Source: DATARH01 sp036008175
GTDB taxonomy: Bacteria; Pseudomonadota; Alphaproteobacteria; ATCC43930; CGMCC-115725
Direction: 5' to 3'
DNA length: 64,000 nucleotides
Assembly: GCA_036008175.1 (NCBI GenBank)
Contig: DASYOB010000119.1
Location: 1 to 64,000 of the forward strand
Part shown: positions 58,576 to 64,000 of the stretch, in pieces
Position numbering within the stretch: position 1 is the stretch's first letter
Layout: each line of letters begins with the position of its first letter
The notes under the pieces: generated by a model
Database searches by the model: none
What the model was told of the DNA's origin: nothing
The model's input: only the letters and a program-made list of their open reading frames with translations
Program-made: the position numbers and the translations under genes

Positions 58576-59655
58576 CTATTTCGCCTCGCTCGGCGCAGCG
58601 AAAAACTCCGGTGCGCCGGGCCGTTCGCGTACCGTCTTGAGGAAAAACCCGGGCGGATCGCCGGCCGGGTCCTCAGGCGGGACGATCCGCGTCCATTCGC
58701 GGCAATCGATCAGCACGAAATCGGCGCCGCCCTCCGGCATCGGCGCGTCGCTGCAACGGCCGGTCGCGGCGAACCGCGCGGCGGCCGCGGTGACCGTCAT
58801 AGCGTCGTATTGGCGGTTGCCCTTGGCGTTCTGCCAGCGCTCCCAGCGGGTGCCGCCGAGCTCGCGGGTAAAATAGAAGCGCTCGACGTGGTCGGCCGTA
58901 TCGCGATGGCCGCCGCCGTAATGGTCGGAGATCAGGGTCAGCAGCGTGATCGGCGTGCCCTGACCCGGCACAGCGCGGTAGCGCACCGGTGCGACATGCC
59001 AGCGCGTATAGGCTGCGTTGAAGCGGCTCGGGCAGCTCTCCTGATCCCCGGCCTTCAGGTCGTTAAGCCGAGCGATGGTTTCGCCGGCGAGCGGAGCCGG
59101 ACGCTCCGGATCGAATTGCGCAATGATCCAGGAGCGCATCAAAGCCGCGGCGCCGACCGGCCCTTCGCACTCGCCGACAAACAGTTGAAACCCGCCGCCG
59201 CCATCCTCGGTCGCGGCGATCGACACCACGCCGGGCGAGAACACCGCGACGTCGCCGCCGTCGCCGCCACGGTCGAAGACGCCGAAACGCCGGTTCTCGA
59301 AGCCGCCGAAATCGAAGGAGTGCTCAACAACGGTGCCGAGACCGGCGGTCTCGACCGGGAAGGAATCATGCCGCTGGTAGCCTTTCGGCGGACCGCCGTT
59401 CGGCGAGGGTTGGTCGTGCTTGTGATAGGGCAAAGGCTCGCCGGCGCGCAGATCGCGTTGGGCGACGCACGCCGGGTCGCGATCGGCCGGGCTATGACCG
59501 ATCAGCACCGCGCTCTTCGCGTCGAGGCAGACGTTCTGGATCATGAAATCGTGCAGCACGGCCGCGTCCCCAATTACTGGCGTGTCGTCGGCGCGCGAGG
59601 TGAGCGCGCTTAGCGCGGCCAGCCATACTACGGCGAGCACAAGCCGCAGTGCCAT
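58576..59655 (-). CDS. Secreted Cys-containing protein in the FTR1 operon
   Basis: A 359-residue exported protein of no recognised family. Signal peptide LRLVLAVVWLAALSALTSRA. The mature part contains six Cys (NVCLDA, PACVAQ, GECEG, ESCPS, GRCSDA, IDCREW), consistent with three disulfides, and a His-rich LPYHKHDQPSPNGGPPKGYQRHDSF. It starts five bases after the outer-membrane protein gene and is last in the operon. A role in metal capture is inferred only from position. Confidence 0.65.
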   Translation of the reverse strand: MALRLVLAVVWLAALSALTSRADDTPVIGDAAVLHDFMIQNVCLDAKSAVLIGHSPADRDPACVAQRDLRAGEPLPYHKHDQPSPNGGPPKGYQRHDSFPVETAGLGTVVEHSFDFGGFENRRFGVFDRGGDGGDVAVFSPGVVSIAATEDGGGGFQLFVGECEGPVGAAALMRSWIIAQFDPERPAPLAGETIARLNDLKAGDQESCPSRFNAAYTRWHVAPVRYRAVPGQGTPITLLTLISDHYGGGHRDTADHVERFYFTRELGGTRWERWQNAKGNRQYDAMTVTAAAARFAATGRCSDAPMPEGGADFVLIDCREWTRIVPPEDPAGDPPGFFLKTVRERPGAPEFFAAPSEAK

Positions 59656-59660
59656 CGTCG

Positions 59661-60446
59661 TCAAAAATGGAGCTCGTACTCGATCTGCCAGCGCAGCGTC
59701 CGGCGCGGCGCTGCGGGGGTCAGGCCGAACAGCACCCCACCGTTCCATTTCAGCGTGCCCGGCCCGAGTTCATGCACCTCTCCGAAGAGCTGCGGCCCGA
59801 CCCGATGGTCCTGCTCGCTGATCGGCGAGAAGTGGCCGAATGCCCCGGGCGTGCCGTAGGCCTGGATACCGGGCTCGACGGGCGTACCAAGCGCGAGCCG
59901 GCTTTCGAGCGCATAGGTAAACTCGGGCCGGCCCGAGGCGAACCCGCCGATGTCTTTTTCGATGAACAGGTTGACCGTATTGACCGTATGGAAAAATTCC
60001 TTGCGCAGGATCGGGCCGAACGTGGTTTCGTTCGGTGCTCCCTTGGTCAAGACCTGCCCATATTCGATGAAGAACCCGGGGTCCAGCCAGTATTCGCCGC
60101 GCTCGGTGAACTGGAACCGGTTTTCCGAGGTGATCTGGTTGAACGTCAGATGGTTGTGCGGCCCCGGCGGGCGGAAGGTTTCGAATTCGACTTCGGTGTG
60201 CCAGAAATTGGTGACGCCGTAGCCGAATTCGGTGACGAAGCTCTTTTCGTTGTCGGTGTCTGGGCGGCCGCTCATCCCGTAGGAGCCGATCGGCTCGATT
60301 TCCCATTCGCCGTACTCGGCATCGGGCATCTGCACCTTGAAATCGGCACGCGCGGGCTCCGGCTTGGCTCCGAGCAGCAGCGCCGCTGCGGCCGTGATGA
60401 AAATGCGACGCAACCGCAACTGTACCGTGGATTCGGGGCGACCCAT
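59661..60446 (-). CDS. Putative outer-membrane protein in the FTR1 operon
   Basis: A 261-residue exported protein. Signal RIFITAAAALLLGAKPEPARA. The rest is rich in short alternating strands: VTEFGYGVTNFWHTEVEFETFR, NRFQFTERGEYWLDPGFFIEYG, and a terminal TLRWQIEYELHF ending in Phe, as in outer-membrane barrels. It lies between the FTR1 permease and the secreted protein. Function unknown; an outer-membrane channel for the iron system is inferred. Confidence 0.62.
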   Translation of the reverse strand: MGRPESTVQLRLRRIFITAAAALLLGAKPEPARADFKVQMPDAEYGEWEIEPIGSYGMSGRPDTDNEKSFVTEFGYGVTNFWHTEVEFETFRPPGPHNHLTFNQITSENRFQFTERGEYWLDPGFFIEYGQVLTKGAPNETTFGPILRKEFFHTVNTVNLFIEKDIGGFASGRPEFTYALESRLALGTPVEPGIQAYGTPGAFGHFSPISEQDHRVGPQLFGEVHELGPGTLKWNGGVLFGLTPAAPRRTLRWQIEYELHF

Positions 60447-60471
60447 TCCCGTTTCCCGCTGCTCGTCGGCT

Positions 60472-61320
60472 TTAGGCGCTGCGCTGAGAATGGGCGCTAT
60501 CAGCGCGCGCCGGCGCCGTGCTGCCGCCGACGAGCCGCATCAGGCAGCCGATCACCAGCAGGGTCGCGAGATAAAAGACGAGCTGGATGCCGGCAGGCTG
60601 CGCGGTGTAACCGATAAGCGTGTGCAGGACCCGACCAAGGAGGCTTTCTTCGCTCAGCAGGAAGGAGGTGTCCCACAGATTGGAACCGAGCGGCGGCAGC
60701 AGGTCGGCCTGCAGCAGAAAGGCGGCGCCTTGCGAAGCCATACCGGCCGCGAGCAGCAGCACCAGCCAGCTCGTCACCGCAAAGAGATGGCGCAACGGAA
60801 TGCTGACGAGGCCGAGGTAGATCGCTGCTCCCGCGGCAACACCCGCGAACAACCCGATCACTCCGCCGACCGCCATTGCCGCGGGACCGCCGGCGCCGGC
60901 CAGCGCGATGCCATAAAGAAACAGCACGACCTCCGAGCCTTCGCGCAGAACCGCGAGCCCAACGACGATGGCAAGCGCCCAGAGCGGCCGCGCCCCGGTG
61001 CGCACCGCCGTACCGAGCCGGTTGGCGGCACTCGCCATTTCGCGGCCGTGTCGTGTCATCCAGATGTTGTGCCAGCCCAACATTGCCACGGCGGCGAACA
61101 GGATCGCGGCATCGAACAACTCCTGCCCAATGCCGTCGACTGCGCCAGCAATGGTCCCAGCACCAGCGGCGACCACCATCGCGCCGAGCACCCCAGAGAG
61201 AATGCCGCCGAACACCCAAACCCCGCGGCCGGGCACGCCGCGGCTCGCCGCCAGCACCACGCCAACGATCAGCGCGGCTTCTAGAATCTCGCGGAAAACG
61301 ATGATCGCGGTCGGCAACAT
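60472..61320 (-). CDS. FTR1/EfeU family iron permease
   Basis: Seven-helix inner-membrane permease of 282 residues. Seen: the first REXXE motif FREILEAALIVGVVLA near residue 10 and a second LREGSEVVLFLYG around residue 120. These Glu pairs bind Fe3+ or Fe2+ during import. The gene lies in a four-gene operon with a cupredoxin, an outer-membrane protein and a secreted protein. EfeO and EfeB are not present. Confidence 0.92.
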   Translation of the reverse strand: MLPTAIIVFREILEAALIVGVVLAASRGVPGRGVWVFGGILSGVLGAMVVAAGAGTIAGAVDGIGQELFDAAILFAAVAMLGWHNIWMTRHGREMASAANRLGTAVRTGARPLWALAIVVGLAVLREGSEVVLFLYGIALAGAGGPAAMAVGGVIGLFAGVAAGAAIYLGLVSIPLRHLFAVTSWLVLLLAAGMASQGAAFLLQADLLPPLGSNLWDTSFLLSEESLLGRVLHTLIGYTAQPAGIQLVFYLATLLVIGCLMRLVGGSTAPARADSAHSQRSA

Positions 61321-61331
61321 CGCCCGCCTGC

Positions 61332-61655
61332 CTATTTCGCTACTAGATGGCCACGGGTTTCCCCGTGAAAGTCGTCGAAAAACTCATAGCTCCCCGGCGA
61401 GAGCGGGCCGACAAACACAGTGATTTGGCCACCGGCCGGAACGACTTTCTCCCGGTGCAGGGAAGTGCTTTCGAACTCGGCTGTAGTGTTCTGCTCGTTG
61501 CGGACGAGGAGTTGCACCTGCACTCCGGCCGGTATCGGTACCTCACTCGGAATAAACTGGTGATCGCGCAGCACAATCGTGACCGGAGCCCCCTGCGCCA
61601 AAGCGGAAGCCGAATAGGCCAGCACCAGGAAGGCGGTAAAGGGGAAAAAACGCAT
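61332..61655 (-). CDS. Secreted cupredoxin-domain protein
   Basis: A 107-residue exported protein. Signal RFFPFTAFLVLAYSASALAQ. The mature part is one cupredoxin domain: VTIVLRDHQFIPSEVPIPAGVQVQLLVRNEQNTTAEFESTSLHREKVVPAGGQITVFVGPLSPGSYEFFDDFHGETRGHLVAK, with candidate metal ligands. It resembles the cupredoxin part of EfeO and P19-type partners of FTR1 permeases. First gene of the operon, behind a Fur-like palindrome. Confidence 0.85.
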   Translation of the reverse strand: MRFFPFTAFLVLAYSASALAQGAPVTIVLRDHQFIPSEVPIPAGVQVQLLVRNEQNTTAEFESTSLHREKVVPAGGQITVFVGPLSPGSYEFFDDFHGETRGHLVAK

Positions 61656-61667
61656 TGCCGGCGATCG

Positions 61668-61688
61668 TGCAATTGATAATCGATCGCA
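61668..61688. promoter_or_regulatory. Fur-like palindrome upstream of the FTR1 operon
   Basis: A 21-base dyad with half-sites TGCAATTGAT and ATCGATCGCA around a central A; 16 of 21 positions match the reverse complement. It contains GATAAT and lies 13 bases before the cupredoxin ATG. Site for an iron or manganese regulator is inferred. Confidence 0.5.
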
Positions 61689-61854
61689 GCATAACCGCCG
61701 GTTGGTCATCGACGCAATGCCGATCACGCGGGACAGCTGTGTAAATTCGCCGCTCCCCCTCGCGGGGCACCACGGCGGAACCCGGTGCCGCGGCTTGCCA
61801 TCTCCGCTATAACGCGCGGGGTCTCGTCACCCCTCATGCCGCTAAGGAGGAAAC

Positions 61855-62640
61855 ATGCTGGATCTTGGCATAGCCGGCCGAAAGGCGATCGTCTGCGCCG
61901 CGAGCAAGGGGCTTGGGCGCGCCTGCGCAATGGCGCTCGGACGTGCTGGCGTCGATCTCGTCATTACCGCGCGTACCAAGGAGACGCTGGAGCAGACCGC
62001 CGAGGAGATCCGCAAGGAGACCAGCGCCAGGGTCACTGCCGTCGCCGGCGATATCGGCACCGAAGAGGGCCGGCAGTCCGCGCTCGCCGCCTGCCCCAAC
62101 CCGGACATCCTGGTCAACAATTGCGGCGGCCCACCGCATGGCGACTTCCGCGACTGGTCGATCGAAGACTGGCAGAAGGCGGTCAACAACAACATGCTGA
62201 CCCCGATCATGCTGATCAAGGCGACGGTCGACGGCATGTGCGAGCGCAAGTTCGGCCGCATCGTCAACATCACCTCGGGCTCGGTGAAGTCGCCGATCCC
62301 CAATCTCGGCATGTCGAACGGCGCACGCGCCGGCCTGACCGCGTTCTGCGCCGGCCTGGCTCGCCAGGTCGCCAAATACAACGTGACGATTAACGGATTA
62401 TTGCCGGGGCCTTTTCTGACCGACCGGCTGCGGTCCGGCATCGAGTTCGAGGCCCGCCGGCAGAACATCTCGTTCGAGGAACAGCTGGCGAAACGCGGGT
62501 CGGCCACTCCCGCCGGCCGAGTCGGCGACCCGGCCGAGTTCGGCGACGCCTGTGCGTTTTTGTGCGGCGCCTCCTCGGGTTTCATCGTCGGCCAGAACCT
62601 GCTGCTCGATGGCGGCGCCTTCAACTCGACCATGGGCTAG
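61855..62640 (+). CDS. SDR family protein with altered catalytic motif
   Basis: A 261-residue short-chain dehydrogenase-like protein. Seen: RKAIVCAASKGLGRACAMALG (cofactor loop), ILVNNCGGPPHGDF (NNAG position), NITSGSVKSPIPNLGMSNGARAGLTAFCAGLARQVAKYNVTINGLLPGPF. Where SDRs have YxxxK, this has SNGAR, so the usual Tyr and Lys are replaced by Ser and Arg. Related FabG-like proteins with this change exist. Strong ribosome site (TAAGGAGG). Activity uncertain. Confidence 0.88.
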   Translation: MLDLGIAGRKAIVCAASKGLGRACAMALGRAGVDLVITARTKETLEQTAEEIRKETSARVTAVAGDIGTEEGRQSALAACPNPDILVNNCGGPPHGDFRDWSIEDWQKAVNNNMLTPIMLIKATVDGMCERKFGRIVNITSGSVKSPIPNLGMSNGARAGLTAFCAGLARQVAKYNVTINGLLPGPFLTDRLRSGIEFEARRQNISFEEQLAKRGSATPAGRVGDPAEFGDACAFLCGASSGFIVGQNLLLDGGAFNSTMG

Positions 62641-62685
62641 CGGCCGCGCGTCAAATCTCTTCGCGCTGCGCGACATTGTGTCTTG

Positions 62686-62702
62686 TTGCGAATTATTCGC
62701 AA
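62686..62702. promoter_or_regulatory. Fur/Mur-like box upstream of the NRAMP gene
   Basis: TTGCGAATTATTCGCAA is a 17-base palindrome with only the centre base unpaired. It resembles Fur-type sites of the TGxGAATnATTCxCA pattern. It lies about 60 bases before the NRAMP GTG and suggests control by iron or manganese. Confidence 0.7.
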
Positions 62703-62763
62703 TTGCGTTCGTATTGGATAAGCGGAAAAGGAAATTCCGCAGGACGCTGGCCCGAGGATCGTC

Positions 62764-64000
62764 GTGACCGTCTCGCTCTCCCTGCGGCCCGCCCCGGCGC
62801 GCGACAAATTGATGGTCGTGCTCGGCACGGGCATCGTTGTCATGCTCGCCGACACCGATGCGGGCAGCGTCATCACCGCAGCCCAAAGCGGCGCGCAATG
62901 GGGCTACCGGCTGCTCTTGTTGCAGATCATCCTGATCCCAGTCCTGTATCTGGTGCAGGAGTTGACCGTCCGGCTTGGAGTGGTGACGGGTTGTGGTCAC
63001 GGGGAGCTGATCCTGAAGCGCTTCGGCCGCGGTTGGGCATGGCTTTCGGTAGGCACACTGGTCCTGGCCTGCCTCGGCGCGCTGGTCACTGAACTTAGCG
63101 GGCTTGCGGGCATCGGGTTGCTGTTCGGGGTGCCCGCCTGGATGACGATGACGGCGGTTGTCGGCGGGATCGTCGTCATCGTGTGGACAGCATCCTATCG
63201 CTCAGTCGAGGCGGTAGCCCTCGCCTTCGGTGCCTTCGAGCTGGCCTTTCTGTGGATCGCCTGGCGTGCCCACCCGGACGGCGGCGCAATCGTGGCAGGC
63301 CTGACGCACGCTCCGCTGGCCGACCCGGCCTATCTCTACCTGGCGACGGCCAATATCGGCGCCGTTATCATGCCGTGGATGGTGTTCTACCAGCAATCGG
63401 CCGTCGTGGAGAAACGGCTCGATCCGCACTGGCTGAAGACGGCGCGCTGGGAGACCGCGGCCGGTGCCGTGCTGACCCAACTCGTCATGATCGGGGTGCT
63501 GATCGCGACGGCAGCAACCATCGGACTCAGCAACCCGCACGCGCCGCTCGACACCGTGCAACAGATCTCCGAGACCCTGACCCCTTTCCTGGGGCCGCAA
63601 ATTGGTCGCGCCGTCTTCGCCCTCGGCATGAGCGGCGCCGCCCTGGTCGCGACCATCGTCGTGTCGTTGACGGCAGCATGGGGTGTTGGCGAGGTCGCCG
63701 GCTACCGCCGCTCACTCGCCGACCATCCGCGCGAGGCTCCGTGGTTCTACGGCCTATTTTCGACCTGTCTCGCGCTGGGCGGCGTACTTGTCGCGTCGGG
63801 CACCAACTTGGTAGCCCTCAGTGTCGGCATCCAGGTACTGAACGCGGCGTTGCTGCCGATCGTGCTCGGCTTTCTGTTCGCCCTTGCTGTTGGCGCCTTG
63901 CCTGAGCCATATCGGCTCAAGGGCGCCTATGCAGGAGTGGTCGGCGGCGTGATGCTGCTGACCGCGGGCTTCGGCCTTTACGCCGCGGTCGCAGGCATCC
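62764..64000 (+). CDS. NRAMP-related metal transporter, atypical motifs, truncated by window end
   Basis: Open to the end of the window (at least 412 residues). Hydrophobic throughout with about ten helices. Seen: VVMLADTDAGSVITAAQSGAQWGYRLLLLQIILIPVLYLVQELTVRLGVVTG, which aligns with NRAMP TM1 but has DTDAG where the family has DPGN, and IGAVIMPWMVFYQQSAVVEKRL, which aligns with TM6 but has MPWM where the family has MPHN. These are the metal-binding positions, so selectivity may differ from Mn2+/Fe2+ (compare NRAMP-related Mg2+ transporters). GTG start after GAGGA. A Fur-like box lies upstream. Confidence 0.85.
   Translation, partial: MTVSLSLRPAPARDKLMVVLGTGIVVMLADTDAGSVITAAQSGAQWGYRLLLLQIILIPVLYLVQELTVRLGVVTGCGHGELILKRFGRGWAWLSVGTLVLACLGALVTELSGLAGIGLLFGVPAWMTMTAVVGGIVVIVWTASYRSVEAVALAFGAFELAFLWIAWRAHPDGGAIVAGLTHAPLADPAYLYLATANIGAVIMPWMVFYQQSAVVEKRLDPHWLKTARWETAAGAVLTQLVMIGVLIATAATIGLSNPHAPLDTVQQISETLTPFLGPQIGRAVFALGMSGAALVATIVVSLTAAWGVGEVAGYRRSLADHPREAPWFYGLFSTCLALGGVLVASGTNLVALSVGIQVLNAALLPIVLGFLFALAVGALPEPYRLKGAYAGVVGGVMLLTAGFGLYAAVAGI

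Overview
This window looks like the chromosome of a GC-rich alphaproteobacterium (Rhizobiales/Rhodospirillales type). Clues are the high GC content, frequent ATGA/GTGA/TTGA gene overlaps, alphaproteobacterial-style dispersed palindromic repeats, many VOC, MmgE/PrpD, LLM-oxidoreductase, SDR and amidohydrolase catabolic genes, and a ccm cytochrome c maturation cluster. No rRNA, tRNA, CRISPR array or intact insertion sequence was recognised. Taxonomy is inferred from gene content only.

Layout. 1-745 has no confident gene. 746-10252 is a mixed set: a Tat-exported GH10 xylanase, a nitrobindin-like barrel, two VOC proteins, MmgE/PrpD, an LLM oxidoreductase, a YdcF-like protein, a Phd/VapC toxin-antitoxin pair, cysS and trmJ. 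10259-12716 holds a divergent MarR regulator and MATE exporter with a putative operator between them, plus a MaoC dehydratase. On the minus strand, 19446-12713 carries selD (fused to an FAD oxidoreductase domain), selA, selB, an SH3 lipoprotein and SCO1. 19447-21755 is a decayed region: a vapBC remnant with an internal deletion, a copy of the 3' end of an LLM gene, and several small secreted proteins. 24367-30182 is ccmF-ccmG-ccmH-ccmI with a foreign substrate-binding-protein gene inserted between ccmF and ccmG.

30341-43150 contains glutathione-dependent formaldehyde dehydrogenase, a vapBC pair behind a 12-bp tandem repeat, an M81 peptidase, several catabolic enzymes, a Nudix hydrolase, thiC with a TPP riboswitch, and two amidohydrolases. 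43300-46561 is a phosphonate/phosphate-type ABC transporter (phnD-phnC-phnE) behind a Pho-box-like site, followed by an AllA-like cupin. 46562-58542 carries a GMC oxidoreductase, lepA, another toxin-antitoxin pair, HpcH aldolase, an EamA transporter, a TPR protein, an acyl-CoA dehydrogenase, a GDT1-type cation exporter and a second D-aminoacylase-like gene. 61655-58576 (minus) is a compact FTR1 iron permease operon with a cupredoxin, an outer-membrane protein and a secreted protein. The window ends inside an atypical NRAMP transporter gene behind a Fur-like palindrome.

The most striking themes are: (1) the ccm operon insertion, where the inserted protein appears to have captured a copy of the ccmG membrane-signal sequence; (2) palindromic repeats that sit inside reading frames (ccmH, the inserted gene) or supply a start codon (Nudix); (3) a likely metal-regulated locus at 58576-64000; (4) the Pho-box-driven transporter with an unexplained cupin partner; and (5) toxin-antitoxin loci in several stages of integrity.
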